A program made the translations under genes and the position numbers. A stretch of 48,423 nucleotides of DNA. Origin: Alphaproteobacteria bacterium. GTDB lineage: Bacteria; Pseudomonadota; Alphaproteobacteria; SHVV01. Within the stretch, counting starts at the first letter, position 1; the number at the start of each line of letters is the position of its first letter. The DNA lies in NCBI GenBank assembly GCA_016869275.1, contig VGEO01000017.1, positions 1 through 48,423 on the forward strand, read 5' to 3'. The notes beneath the pieces were generated by a model that saw only the letters and a program-made list of their open reading frames with translations, was not told the origin of the DNA and did no database searches. This document shows positions 1 to 8,447 of this stretch, piece by piece.

Positions 1-753
1 CCGCGGCCCGCGACCCCGGTTCAGACCGTCGCCGCCGCGCCGCCGCCGGTGACGCCGCCGGCGCTGGCGCAAACGGGCGTGGTGCGTCCGGCCGGCGCCG
101 TGCAGTTGGGCGGTTACACCACCAGCGGCACCTCGGTGGCCCAGGTATTCGCCGAAAAGATCGCACAGTCGTCGGCGACCGTGACGACGCTTCCGACCCA
201 CATGGGCTTTCAGCAGGGCTCGCTGCCGACGTCGACGGCGTTGGCGGTGACGCCGCAAGGGTCGCTCGTGCTGCCGGCCGGTTCGCCGGCGCCGAGCTTT
301 ACCGCGGCGCAGACCCAGGTCGGATCGGCGCCGAGCCCGGCCCCGACTACGGCCCGCGCCGGCCAGCTCCGGGTGCCGATTCGCGCGGCTGGCGGCCCGG
401 CCGGCAGCCCGGTCGTGGTCAAGTTCGAGCACGGCTCGGCCCAGATCGGCGAGACGGTGCGCGCGCGGCTGAAGGCCTTGGCCGACGAACAGAAGGCGCG
501 CGGCGGTACGATCGTCGTGGTCGGCCACGCCTCGAGCCGGACCCGTAACCTCCCGGTCGACAAGCACAAGCTCGCCAATTTCGGCATTTCGCTCGATCGC
601 GCCCAGGCGGTCGCGCGCGAGCTGATGCGGATGGGGTCGGCGCCGCAGGCGATCGCGGTCGAGGCCCGGGGCGACTCGGATCCGATCTATCACGAGTCGA
701 TGCCCGCGGGCGAAGCCGAGAACCGCCGCGTCGAGGTGTTCCTCCATTCGTAA
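1..753 (+). CDS. OmpA-family C-terminal domain protein (5' end outside window)
   Basis: The frame is open from base 1, so the gene starts before the window; the GTG at 49 is only an internal codon. The visible part has a long Pro/Ala/Thr-rich linker of about 120 residues and then a peptidoglycan-binding OmpA-like domain. That domain starts at VVVKFEHGSAQI, contains IVVVGHASSRT, and ends with the family signature ENRRVEVFL. It is probably an outer-membrane or periplasmic anchor protein. It ends 108 bases before the aminotransferase gene. The N-terminal half, and with it a signal peptide or lipobox, cannot be seen. Confidence 0.85.
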   Translation, partial: PRPATPVQTVAAAPPPVTPPALAQTGVVRPAGAVQLGGYTTSGTSVAQVFAEKIAQSSATVTTLPTHMGFQQGSLPTSTALAVTPQGSLVLPAGSPAPSFTAAQTQVGSAPSPAPTTARAGQLRVPIRAAGGPAGSPVVVKFEHGSAQIGETVRARLKALADEQKARGGTIVVVGHASSRTRNLPVDKHKLANFGISLDRAQAVARELMRMGSAPQAIAVEARGDSDPIYHESMPAGEAENRRVEVFLHS

Positions 754-861
754 CCGCGGGGCGCGCGGCATCACAATCGCGCCATGATCGAGACCTATCG
801 TCACCGGCGGCGCGTCGAAGCCGACGCCCGCGGGCGCGGTTTCTGACAAGCGACGACGGCC

Positions 862-2091
862 ATGGATTTCCACACCATCAAACGTTTGCCGCCCTACGTC
901 TTCGACGAGGTCAATCGGATGAAGGCGCAGGCGCGCGCGGCCGGCGCCGACATCATCGATTTCGGGATGGGCAATCCCGACATGCCGACCCCGCCGCACA
1001 TCGTCGAGAAGCTGGTCGAGGCGGCGAGGAATCCGCGCACCCACCGCTATTCGGCCTCGCGCGGCATCGCCGGGTTGCGCAAGGCGATCGCCGGCTATTA
1101 CCAGCGCCGCTTCGGCGTCACCCTCGACCCCGACAAGGAGACGATCGTCACCCTGGGCTCGAAAGAGGGCCTGGCGCATCTCGCCCTCGCCATCACCGCG
1201 CCCGGCGATACCATCATCGTCCCCAACCCGAGCTATCCGATCCACACCTACGGGTTCATCCTGGCCGGCGCCAACATCCGTCACCTTCCGGTCGGTCCCA
1301 ACCAGGATTTCATGAACAACCTGGCGCGGGCGGTGAAGCATTCGGTGCCGAGCCCGCGCGTCCTGGTGGTGAGCTATCCCTCGAACCCGACCGCGCAGGT
1401 GGTCGGCCTCGACTTCTATCGCGAAGTCGTCGATTTCTGCCGCGCCAACAACATCTACATCGTCTCCGACATCGCCTATTCGGAGATTTACTTCGACGAC
1501 GTGCCGCCGCCCTCGATCCTGCAGGTCAAGGGCGCCAAGGAGATCGCGATCGAATTCACGTCGCTCTCCAAAACATACGCCATGCCGGGCTGGCGCATCG
1601 GCTTCGGCTGCGGTTGCCCGACGCTGGTGCACGCGCTGTCGCGGGTAAAGTCCTATCTCGATTACGGCGCGTTCACGCCGATCCAGATCGCCGGCACCGC
1701 CGCGCTCAACGGCCCGCAGGATTGCGTGGCTGAGATCCGCGCGATCTACAAGGCGCGCCGCGACGTCCTGGTATCGAGCCTGAAGACGGCGGGGTGGGAG
1801 ATCCCGAGCCCGGCCGCCACCATGTTCGCGTGGGCGCCGTTGCCGCCCTCGTGCGCGGCGATGGGCTCGCTCGAATTCTCGAAACTCCTGCTCAAGGAAG
1901 CCCACGTCGCGGTCTCGCCCGGCGTCGGCTTCGGCGAATACGGCGAGGGTTTCGTGCGCATCGGCTTGGTCGAGAACGAGCAGCGCGTCCGCCAGGCCGC
2001 CCGCAACATCAAGCGGTTCCTGGGCCGGCTCCACAACGCGGAGGCGGCGCAGGACGCCCCGCCGCCCCGGTTGCAGGCCGCCGCCTCTTGA
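862..2091 (+). CDS. PLP-dependent aminotransferase, AlaC / LL-diaminopimelate aminotransferase-like
   Basis: This is a 409-residue class I/II (fold type I) aminotransferase. The PLP lysine lies in SLSKTYAMPGWRIGF (about residues 233-248), preceded by the SYPSNPTAQV segment and the SDIAYSEIYFD aspartate/tyrosine region. Relatives are annotated as alanine transaminase (AlaC) or LL-diaminopimelate aminotransferase; sequence alone does not separate these. Its stop codon overlaps the TTG start of the homoserine dehydrogenase gene (TTGA), so the two are translationally coupled. That fits a role in amino-acid synthesis from aspartate. The Shine-Dalgarno sequence before the ATG is weak. Confidence 0.9.
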   Translation: MDFHTIKRLPPYVFDEVNRMKAQARAAGADIIDFGMGNPDMPTPPHIVEKLVEAARNPRTHRYSASRGIAGLRKAIAGYYQRRFGVTLDPDKETIVTLGSKEGLAHLALAITAPGDTIIVPNPSYPIHTYGFILAGANIRHLPVGPNQDFMNNLARAVKHSVPSPRVLVVSYPSNPTAQVVGLDFYREVVDFCRANNIYIVSDIAYSEIYFDDVPPPSILQVKGAKEIAIEFTSLSKTYAMPGWRIGFGCGCPTLVHALSRVKSYLDYGAFTPIQIAGTAALNGPQDCVAEIRAIYKARRDVLVSSLKTAGWEIPSPAATMFAWAPLPPSCAAMGSLEFSKLLLKEAHVAVSPGVGFGEYGEGFVRIGLVENEQRVRQAARNIKRFLGRLHNAEAAQDAPPPRLQAAAS

Positions 2092-3380
2092 CCGCCGACC
2101 TCCGCATCGGCATCGCCGGCCTCGGCACGGTCGGCGCTGGCGTCTTGAAGCTGCTCGCCGAGCATCGCGATCTCTTGCGCCAGCGCTGCGGCCGCGGCCT
2201 CGCGGTCGTCGCCGTCTCCGCGCGCGACAGGAACCGCGAACGCGCGGTCGCCTGGGCGCCGGCGCGCTGGGTCGACGATCCGGTTGCGCTCGCCGCGGCG
2301 CCCGACATCGACGTCGTGGTCGAACTGATCGGCGGCAGCGCCGGGGCGCCGCGGGCGCTCGTCGAGCAGGCGATCGCCGCCGGGAAATCGGTGGTGACCG
2401 CCAACAAGGCGCTGATCGCCGCGGCCGGCACCCAACTCGCGCGCGCCGCCGAACGGGCCGGGGTTTCGCTCTTGTTCGAGGCGGCGGTCGCGGGCGGTAT
2501 TCCGATCCTGAAGGCGGTTCGCGAGAGTCTGGCCGGTAACCGCCTGACCCGCGTCTATGGCATCCTGAACGGCACCTGCAACTACATCCTCACCAACATG
2601 CAGGAGACCGGCCGGCCGTTCGCCGAGATTCTCGAGGAAGCGCAAGCGCTCGGCTACGCCGAGGCCGATCCTTCGTTCGACGTCGACGGGATCGATGCCG
2701 CGCACAAGCTCGCCATCCTGACCAGCCTCGCGTTCGGCTGCGCCGTCAATTTGGACGCGGTCTACGTCGAGGGCATCCGCGACATCTCGCCCGCCGACAT
2801 CGCCTATGCGCGCGAACTCGGCTTCCGCATCAAGCTCCTGGCGATCGCGCGGCGCGACGGCGCCGCCATCGAGCAGCGCGTCCACCCGTGCATGGTGCCG
2901 CTCGATACCCCGATCGCCCATGTCGGCGGCGTCTTCAACGCGGTCGTGACCGAGGGCGACTATGTCGGTCGCGCCGTGTTCGAGGGCCGCGGCGCCGGCG
3001 CCGGGCCGACCGCGTCGGCCGTCGTCGCCGATCTCGTCGACATCGCGCGCGGGCTCGAGGTCCCGGCGTTCGCGGTGCCAGCCGCCGAGCTCGAGGCGGC
3101 GGCGGTGGCGCCGATGGCGGCGCACCGCGGTCCCTACTACGTGCGGCTATTGGTGGTCGACAAGCCGGGCGTCATGGCCGACATCGCCGCGATCCTCCGC
3201 GACGAGCGGGTCTCGATCGAATCGGTCCTGCAGCGCGGCCGCTCGCCCAACGAGCCGGTGCCGCTCGTGCTCACCACCCACGACACCGAGGAGCGGCAAA
3301 TGAAGGCCGCGCTCGCCAAGATCGCGAGGCTCGACTCGGTGATCGAATCGCCGCACCTTATTCGGATCGAACATCTTTAG
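2088..3380 (+). CDS. hom: homoserine dehydrogenase
   Basis: This enzyme reduces aspartate semialdehyde to homoserine with NAD(P)H, on the branch to threonine and methionine. The 430-residue protein has an N-terminal Rossmann motif (GIAGLGTVGAGV), the signature GILNGTCNYILTNM, and the catalytic lysine region DGIDAAHKLAIL. A C-terminal ACT domain begins near YYVRLLVVDKPGVMADIA, which normally mediates threonine feedback. The start is taken as the TTG overlapping the aminotransferase stop, because the Rossmann strand begins six residues later. The frame stays open further upstream only as an overlap with the previous gene. glpX follows after 11 bases. Confidence 0.95.
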   Translation: MTADLRIGIAGLGTVGAGVLKLLAEHRDLLRQRCGRGLAVVAVSARDRNRERAVAWAPARWVDDPVALAAAPDIDVVVELIGGSAGAPRALVEQAIAAGKSVVTANKALIAAAGTQLARAAERAGVSLLFEAAVAGGIPILKAVRESLAGNRLTRVYGILNGTCNYILTNMQETGRPFAEILEEAQALGYAEADPSFDVDGIDAAHKLAILTSLAFGCAVNLDAVYVEGIRDISPADIAYARELGFRIKLLAIARRDGAAIEQRVHPCMVPLDTPIAHVGGVFNAVVTEGDYVGRAVFEGRGAGAGPTASAVVADLVDIARGLEVPAFAVPAAELEAAAVAPMAAHRGPYYVRLLVVDKPGVMADIAAILRDERVSIESVLQRGRSPNEPVPLVLTTHDTEERQMKAALAKIARLDSVIESPHLIRIEHL

Positions 3381-3391
3381 AGGGGCCAGCG

Positions 3392-4372
3392 ATGGCTGAT
3401 TTGCTCGAACGATATCTGACGCTCGAGGCCGCCCGCGTCACCGAGGCGGCGGCGATCGCCGCCGCCGACCTGGTCGGACGCGGCGACGAGAAAGCCGCCG
3501 ACCAGGCCGCGGTCGACGCGATGCGCAAGGCCTTCAACGACGTCAAGATCGACGGCACCGTGGTGATCGGCGAGGGCGAGCGCGACGAGGCGCCGATGCT
3601 CTATATCGGCGAGAAGGTCGGAGCCGGCGGGCCCAAGGTCGACATCGCGCTCGATCCCCTGGAAGGCACCACCATCACCGCCAAGGGCGCGCCCAACGCG
3701 CTCGCGGTGGTGGCGTTCGCGGCCGAGGGCTGCCTTCTGAACTCGCCCGACGTCTACATGGAGAAGATCGCGGTCGGCGGCGGACTCCCCGAGGGCATCA
3801 TCGATCTCGACACGCCGCCCGAGAAAGTGATCCGCGAACTCGCCAAGGCCAAGAAGCGCGAGGCCGCCGACATCGTCGCCTGCATCCTCGACCGGCCGCG
3901 CCACGCCGATTTGATCGCGGCGGTGCGCAAAGCCGGCGCGCGCGTCCGCCTGATCCCCGACGGCGACGTCGCCGGCGTGATCGCGACCGCGACGCCCGAG
4001 ACCGGGATCGACGTCTATTTCGGCGTCGGCGGCGCGCCCGAGGGCGTGCTCGCGGCGGCGGCGCTGCAATGCATCGGCGGCCAGATGCAGGGTCGGCTCG
4101 TGTTCCGCACCGACGACGAGCGCGGCCGCGCTACCCGCATCGGCATCACCGACTTCAAGCGCAAGTATGACCTGGACGACTTGGCCAACGGCGACGTGAT
4201 ATTCGCCGCGACCGGCGTCACCGACGGTTCGATGCTGCGCGGCGTCCACAAGTACCCGGGCGGCTGCACCACCGACACCATCATCATGCGCTCGTCCTCC
4301 GGGACCGTGCGCTGGATCCGCGCCCGCCACGACTTCGAGCGCCGCGCCGCCGCCCTGAAGAAGCGGAAGTAG
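3392..4372 (+). CDS. glpX: fructose-1,6-bisphosphatase class II
   Basis: GlpX-type phosphatase of gluconeogenesis, 326 residues, the usual family length. Visible signatures are VVIGEGERDEAPMLYIGE, the metal and phosphate site DPLEGTTITAKG, and GVGGAPEGVLAAAAL. The ATG at 3392 is preceded by AGGGGCCAGCG, a usable ribosome-binding site, 11 bases after the homoserine dehydrogenase stop. It sits between hom and recJ in a same-strand run with short gaps, so co-transcription is likely. Confidence 0.95.
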   Translation: MADLLERYLTLEAARVTEAAAIAAADLVGRGDEKAADQAAVDAMRKAFNDVKIDGTVVIGEGERDEAPMLYIGEKVGAGGPKVDIALDPLEGTTITAKGAPNALAVVAFAAEGCLLNSPDVYMEKIAVGGGLPEGIIDLDTPPEKVIRELAKAKKREAADIVACILDRPRHADLIAAVRKAGARVRLIPDGDVAGVIATATPETGIDVYFGVGGAPEGVLAAAALQCIGGQMQGRLVFRTDDERGRATRIGITDFKRKYDLDDLANGDVIFAATGVTDGSMLRGVHKYPGGCTTDTIIMRSSSGTVRWIRARHDFERRAAALKKRK

Positions 4373-4393
4373 TCGCACATCGGGGATCATTCG

Positions 4394-6181
4394 ATGACCG
4401 CCGGCGGCGTGAAGGTGCCCGTCCTCGGCGTCGAGCGGTCGATTGGCGGCCGCGTCTGGCGGGCGCGGCTCGATGACGAGCGCCGGGCCCAGGCGATCGC
4501 CGAGCAGGCCGGCGTCCCCGAGATCGTCGCCCGGGTGCTCGCGGCGCGCGGGGTCGAGCCCGACACCTGCGCCCGCTATCTCAAGCCATCGCTCAAGGCC
4601 GATCTCCCCGATCCGTCGTCGTTTCGCGACATGGACCGCGCCGCGGCGCGGCTGGTGCAGGCGATCGAGCGCGATGAGCGGATCGCGATCTTCGGCGACT
4701 ACGACGTCGACGGCGCCACCTCGGCCGCACTTCTGATCCGGTTCCTGAAGGCGGTCGGCGCCAGCCCGATGCTCTACGTCCCCGACCGCATCAAGGAAGG
4801 CTACGGCCCCAACGCGCCGGCGCTGCTCGGGCTCAAGGCTGCCGGCGCCGGCCTCGTCATCACCGTCGATTGCGGCATCGTCGCGTTCGAGGCTCTAGCC
4901 GCCGCCGCCGACGCCGGGCTCGACGTGATCGTGATCGATCATCACTTAGCCGCGCCCGAACTGCCCAAGGCCGCCGCGATCATCAATCCGAACCGGCTCG
5001 ATGAAAGCGGCGCGCACAAGCAACTGGCGGCGATCGGGGTCGCGTTTCTCCTGGTCGTTGCCACGAACCGCGCGCTCCGCGCCGCCGGCCGCTTCGTCGA
5101 TCGGCCCGAGCCCAACCCGATCGCGTGGCTCGACCTGGTCGCGCTCGGCACCGTCTGCGACGTCGTGCCGCTCACCGGCTTGAACCGCGCCTTCGTCCTG
5201 CAGGGGCTCCGGGTCATGGCGCGGCGCGGGAATTTGGGGATCGCCGCGCTGGCCGATTCGGCGCGGCTCGAAGAACCGCCCGGCACCTACCATGTCGGCT
5301 TCGTGCTGGGCCCCCGCGTCAACGCCGGCGGCCGGGTCGGGAAGTCGGACCTGGGTGCGCGCCTGCTCGCGACCGAGGATGCGGTCGAAGCGGGGGCGAT
5401 CGCGGTCGAGCTCGAGCGGCTGAACGCCGAGCGGCGCGCGATCGAGGCGCAGGTGACCGAAGAGGCCGAAGCGGCCGCGGCCGGGCAGGACGCCGCCAAC
5501 CCGCTTGTGTTCGTGGCCGGCAAGGGCTGGCATCCGGGCGTCATCGGCATCGTCGCCAGCCGCCTGAAGGAGCGGTTCGGCAAGCCCGCGTTCGTGATAG
5601 GCTTCGAGGGCGCGCTCGGCAAGGGCTCGGGCCGCTCGGTGCCGGGCGTCGATCTGGGCGGCGCGGTGACGGCGGCGCGCGAAGCCGGGCTCCTGGTCAA
5701 CGGCGGCGGCCACACGATGGCGGCGGGGCTGACGGTCGAGGCCGACAAGGTCGCGGCCCTGGGCGAGTTCCTCAAAGCACGCATGGCCCGGAGCATCGGC
5801 TCGGCCAGCCCGAGCGGCGCGCTCGCGATCGACGGCGCGCTCGCGATCCGTGCCGTCACGACCGAGCTGTTCGATCTCCTGGAGGCGGCCGGGCCGTTCG
5901 GGGCCGGCAATTCGGCGCCGTGCTTCGTCCTGCCGGCGGTGCGGGTGGTTCGGGCCGATCCGGTCGGCGCCAACCACGTCCGCTGCATTCTGACCGGCGG
6001 CGATGGCGGGCGCTTGAAGGCGATCGCGTTCCGGGTCGGCGACGGGCCGCTCGGCGATGCGCTGACGCAGCAGTTGGGCCGCCCGCTCCACCTGGTCGGG
6101 CACTTGCGCGCCAATTTCTGGCAGGGCGTGCGTTCGATCGAATTCGAGATCAAGGATGCCGCCTATGCGCGACCGGAATAG
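4394..6181 (+). CDS. recJ: single-stranded-DNA-specific exonuclease RecJ
   Basis: RecJ degrades single-stranded DNA 5' to 3' in recombination and mismatch repair. The 595-residue protein has the DHH-family motifs in order: FGDYDVDGATSAALL (about residues 100-115), VDCGI, and DHH in VIDHHLAAPELP. The DHHA1 motif GGGHTMAAGLTV is near residue 440, followed by the OB-fold region. Its length is normal for RecJ. It begins 21 bases after glpX and closes the housekeeping run; the next gene is the higB remnant. Confidence 0.95.
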   Translation: MTAGGVKVPVLGVERSIGGRVWRARLDDERRAQAIAEQAGVPEIVARVLAARGVEPDTCARYLKPSLKADLPDPSSFRDMDRAAARLVQAIERDERIAIFGDYDVDGATSAALLIRFLKAVGASPMLYVPDRIKEGYGPNAPALLGLKAAGAGLVITVDCGIVAFEALAAAADAGLDVIVIDHHLAAPELPKAAAIINPNRLDESGAHKQLAAIGVAFLLVVATNRALRAAGRFVDRPEPNPIAWLDLVALGTVCDVVPLTGLNRAFVLQGLRVMARRGNLGIAALADSARLEEPPGTYHVGFVLGPRVNAGGRVGKSDLGARLLATEDAVEAGAIAVELERLNAERRAIEAQVTEEAEAAAAGQDAANPLVFVAGKGWHPGVIGIVASRLKERFGKPAFVIGFEGALGKGSGRSVPGVDLGGAVTAAREAGLLVNGGGHTMAAGLTVEADKVAALGEFLKARMARSIGSASPSGALAIDGALAIRAVTTELFDLLEAAGPFGAGNSAPCFVLPAVRVVRADPVGANHVRCILTGGDGGRLKAIAFRVGDGPLGDALTQQLGRPLHLVGHLRANFWQGVRSIEFEIKDAAYARPE

Positions 6182-6184
6182 ACG

Positions 6185-6213
6185 TTGACAATCGACAGGC
6201 GACACACGACACA
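6185..6213 (+). promoter_or_regulatory. possible higBA promoter/operator region
   Basis: A perfect TTGACA (-35) lies at 6185-6190. About 17 bases further on is a poor -10 (GACACA, 6208-6213), just before the higB remnant start at 6224. The stretch holds repeated CGACACA-like units that could be bound by HigA, which normally represses its own operon. The -35 is clear; the -10 and the operator are inference. Confidence 0.3.
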
Positions 6214-6223
6214 CGAAACTTCG

Positions 6224-6375
6224 ATGATCCGATCGTTCAAACATCGGGGGCTGAAGGCCCTTGACGCGGCGGCCGGGAAGGCGCGTTTGCGGTTTCCGTG
6301 TCGGACAATTGGCGGGTGACGTTTCGATTCGAAGATGGACATGCGGTCGACGTCGATTACGTCGACTATCACTAA
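6224..6375 (+). pseudogene. higB: higB toxin remnant with internal deletion
   Basis: The first residues read MIRSFKHRGLKALDAAAG, the usual start of a HigB/RelE-type mRNA interferase. The last residues, in a different frame, read VSVSDNWRVTFRFEDGHAV and end DYVDYH, the usual end. The middle of the protein, roughly 40-50 residues by family length, is missing. The junction near 6285-6300 also shifts the frame, so translation from the ATG stops at a TGA around 6318. The toxin is therefore dead while the antitoxin gene 12 bases downstream is intact. Confidence 0.8.
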
Positions 6376-6387
6376 GGGGACGAGAAC

Positions 6388-6675
6388 GTGGCGATGCACA
6401 ACCCACCGCATCCTGGCGGCATCGTTCGCCGTCAATGCTTGAAGCCGCTCGGGCTCACTGTGACGGCCGCGGCCAAGGGCCTCGGCGTCACGCGCCAGGC
6501 GTTGTCCGATCTCCTCAACCAGCGGGCCGGCGTTTCGGTCGACATGGCGGTGCGGCTTTCCAAAGCGTTCGGATCATCGCCCGAGACGTGGCTCAGCCTG
6601 CAGATGGCCGATGATTTGTGGCAAGCCCGGACGCGCGCCGCATCGATCGTCGTCAAGCGATTCAGGGCGGCCTAA
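6388..6675 (+). CDS. higA: HigA-family antitoxin (XRE helix-turn-helix)
   Basis: This 95-residue protein has the HigA/VapI layout: an N-terminal HPGGIVRRQCLKPLGLT segment, then an XRE-type helix-turn-helix (AAKGLGVTRQALSDLLNQRAGVS), then the SKAFGSSPETWLSLQ helix. HigA proteins neutralise HigB and repress the operon. The start may be the GTG at 6388 or the ATG at 6394 in the same frame. Because the neighbouring higB is broken, this is an orphan antitoxin, kept either by chance or for another regulatory job. Confidence 0.9.
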   Translation: MAMHNPPHPGGIVRRQCLKPLGLTVTAAAKGLGVTRQALSDLLNQRAGVSVDMAVRLSKAFGSSPETWLSLQMADDLWQARTRAASIVVKRFRAA

Positions 6676-6749
6676 GCCCGCGCGCTCCAGCTTAGGGGAG
6701 CTTGCTTTCCGAAACCGAGGCCGCTAAGACCTCCCGCGTACGGGTTCTC

Positions 6750-6825
6750 GTCCCCATCGTCTAGAGGCCCAGGACACCGCCCTTTCACGGCGGTAACAGG
6801 GGTTCGAATCCCCTTGGGGACGCCA
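6750..6825 (+). tRNA. tRNA-Glu (anticodon UUC)
   Basis: A complete 76-base tRNA. The acceptor stem GTCCCCA pairs with TGGGGAC. The anticodon stem and loop read CCGCC-CTTTCAC-GGCGG, with anticodon TTC. The T arm is AGGGG-TTCGAAT-CCCCT. Discriminator G and an encoded CCA end the gene. Its 3' 43 bases are repeated at 12147-12189, making it the attachment site of the segment that follows. Confidence 0.97.
6783..6825 (+). repeat. left attachment-site repeat (attL) within tRNA-Glu
   Basis: These 43 bases run from the anticodon loop of tRNA-Glu to its CCA end. They recur as a direct repeat at 12147-12189 with one difference (G at 6793, A at 12157). The bases on both sides of the two copies differ, which fixes the length. 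The 3' end of a tRNA gene is the classic integration site for tyrosine-recombinase elements. Confidence 0.85.
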
Positions 6826-6867
6826 GCTTTTCCGGGAATTTTCAGCAGCACGTCGGACGGCCGAGAA

Positions 6868-6896
6868 TTGACAGTCTCTTGCCATCCTTCCTAAGG
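6868..6896 (+). promoter_or_regulatory. candidate sigma-70 promoter of the island amidohydrolase
   Basis: A perfect TTGACA at 6868-6873 is followed after exactly 17 bases by CTAAGG (6891-6896), a weak -10. The expected transcription start near 6904 is about 23 bases before the GTG at 6927, leaving room for the AAGGGGAG ribosome-binding site at 6914-6921. The promoter lies just inside the element, 43 bases past the tRNA end. Confidence 0.4.
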
Positions 6897-6926
6897 TGGA
6901 GGTCAAAGCTTTCAAGGGGAGTTCCC

Positions 6927-8432
6927 GTGAACGCACCGGCCACTGCCACCCTGCTCAAGGGGGCTCATGTCATCGACCCAAGCCGCAATATCGACAGGAT
7001 CGCTGACGTCGCGATCGCCGACGGGAAAATCTGCGATCCCCAGCGGCTGCCAGCCAATGCACAGGTAATCGACGCCGCCGGGAGCTACGTCACCCCAGGC
7101 TGGATCGATCTCCATGTTCATGTCTACGGGACACTCGGCTTCGCCGACCCCGACAGCATCGGCATCTACCAAGGCGTCACGTCCTACGTCGAAGCCGGTG
7201 GTCCCGGCATCGGCACGATGGACGAGTTTCTTAGCCTGCTCGAAGGCAAGACCGTCACCAGCCTCTACGCGGGCCCTTTCCTCCGCCCGATGGGCATCCT
7301 CGGCCTCAGCTTCATCGAAAGCGAAGTCCGCTCGCTGACCGACGTTCCAATTGCCGACTGGATCGACTTCCACAAGGCGCATCCAGGCCTCTTGCGCTAT
7401 CTGAAGGTCGGCTCCATGAGCGGTTACGGCGCTGGCGTCATGAAGCTCGCCAAGGGTCTGGCGGAGATTCTCGCTCTGCCGCTCTACGCCCACATCGGCG
7501 AGCACCAACTGCAGCCGGGTAAGGAGTCCGCCTACGACATTTACCGCGTGGCCGAAGCCGGCGACATCGTCACCCACATCTATCATGGCAATCAGTGCGG
7601 CATCCTCGACGCCGACGGCAAAGTCCTACCGCTGGTGCGTCAGGCCAAAGCGCGCGGCATCCTCTTCGATGTCGGCTTCGGCGGCTACAATTTTAGTTGG
7701 GACGTAGCCGAAGCGGCCTATTCGCAGGACTTCCTGCCCGATCTCATCAGCTCCGACCTGCAGCAGTTCAACGTACTCGGCCCCTGTTACTCACTGGCCA
7801 ACGTGATGACCTGCATCCTCAAACTCGGCATGCCGTTGCCCGAGGTGGTGAACTGCGTGACGAGCAAAGTCGCCCGCGCGCTTGGAATGACGGGCTTTGC
7901 CGGCTCGCTTAAACCCGGGATGCCAGCTGATGTGACCGTCTTCCGTATCGAGAGTGGCGCGTTCGAGTTGGCGGATACGCGCAGCCAGTCGCGCATGACC
8001 GATCGACGCCTCGTCCCGACAATGGCCTTCAAGGCGGGCGTCCGCGTCGATTGCGAGATGGAGCGGTGTCGGAGTGAACAAAATTGGTTGCTGCAGTTCG
8101 CCGAGGATCACGTTCCGGATCGCGCGAAGTGGCTGTCCTCCCGTCAGCGGGGGTTCCTCACCGCGTTGGCGACGCGGCTGGCACCGATCCAGTGGGACCT
8201 CTACGCTTCCGAACGGCTGGATTACCAGAAGGCGCTCGAGTTGCAGCGCGCTTTCCACGAAGTCCGCCTGCAACAAGGTCTGCCCATGGGCGAAGCGCTG
8301 ACTGCGGTATTCGACAGCCTTCTCGACCACCCCTTCACGATGCAAGTGGGCCTATTCTTGTTGCGTGTGGACCGAAGCCTCGTCCTCAAGCGGCTGAGCG
8401 AAGTCGGAATCGGCCGCTCCAAGGTCGCCTAG
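6927..8432 (+). CDS. amidohydrolase-superfamily metallohydrolase with C-terminal extension
   Basis: This 501-residue protein has the cyclic-amidohydrolase fold. Candidate metal ligands are H63 and H65 (in DLHVHVYG), a lysine at K160 that could be carboxylated, H189 (YAHIGE), H217 (THIYH) and D277 (ISSDLQ). The composite beta-sandwich ends near residue 375. It resembles the dihydroorotase-like amidohydrolase/deacetylase group; the substrate is unknown. Residues from about 385 to 501 form an extension, mostly helical in appearance, that this family normally lacks. The GTG start at 6927 is chosen for its AAGGGGAG site five bases upstream. The Rieske gene follows after 15 bases, suggesting one transcript. 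Confidence 0.85.
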   Translation: MNAPATATLLKGAHVIDPSRNIDRIADVAIADGKICDPQRLPANAQVIDAAGSYVTPGWIDLHVHVYGTLGFADPDSIGIYQGVTSYVEAGGPGIGTMDEFLSLLEGKTVTSLYAGPFLRPMGILGLSFIESEVRSLTDVPIADWIDFHKAHPGLLRYLKVGSMSGYGAGVMKLAKGLAEILALPLYAHIGEHQLQPGKESAYDIYRVAEAGDIVTHIYHGNQCGILDADGKVLPLVRQAKARGILFDVGFGGYNFSWDVAEAAYSQDFLPDLISSDLQQFNVLGPCYSLANVMTCILKLGMPLPEVVNCVTSKVARALGMTGFAGSLKPGMPADVTVFRIESGAFELADTRSQSRMTDRRLVPTMAFKAGVRVDCEMERCRSEQNWLLQFAEDHVPDRAKWLSSRQRGFLTALATRLAPIQWDLYASERLDYQKALELQRAFHEVRLQQGLPMGEALTAVFDSLLDHPFTMQVGLFLLRVDRSLVLKRLSEVGIGRSKVA

Positions 8433-8447
8433 CGCCGAGCGAATGCG

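Noticed and set aside
1746..3125. Long minus-strand open frame (459 codons) opposite the aminotransferase/homoserine dehydrogenase genes
   Set aside because: It is opposite two well-supported genes, is Arg/Asp/Gly-rich with no domain, and is the usual result of high GC in third codon positions.
4946..6406. Minus-strand open frame of 486 codons opposite recJ
   Set aside because: Low-complexity, arginine-rich, no recognisable motif; recJ on the other strand is complete with all DHH motifs.
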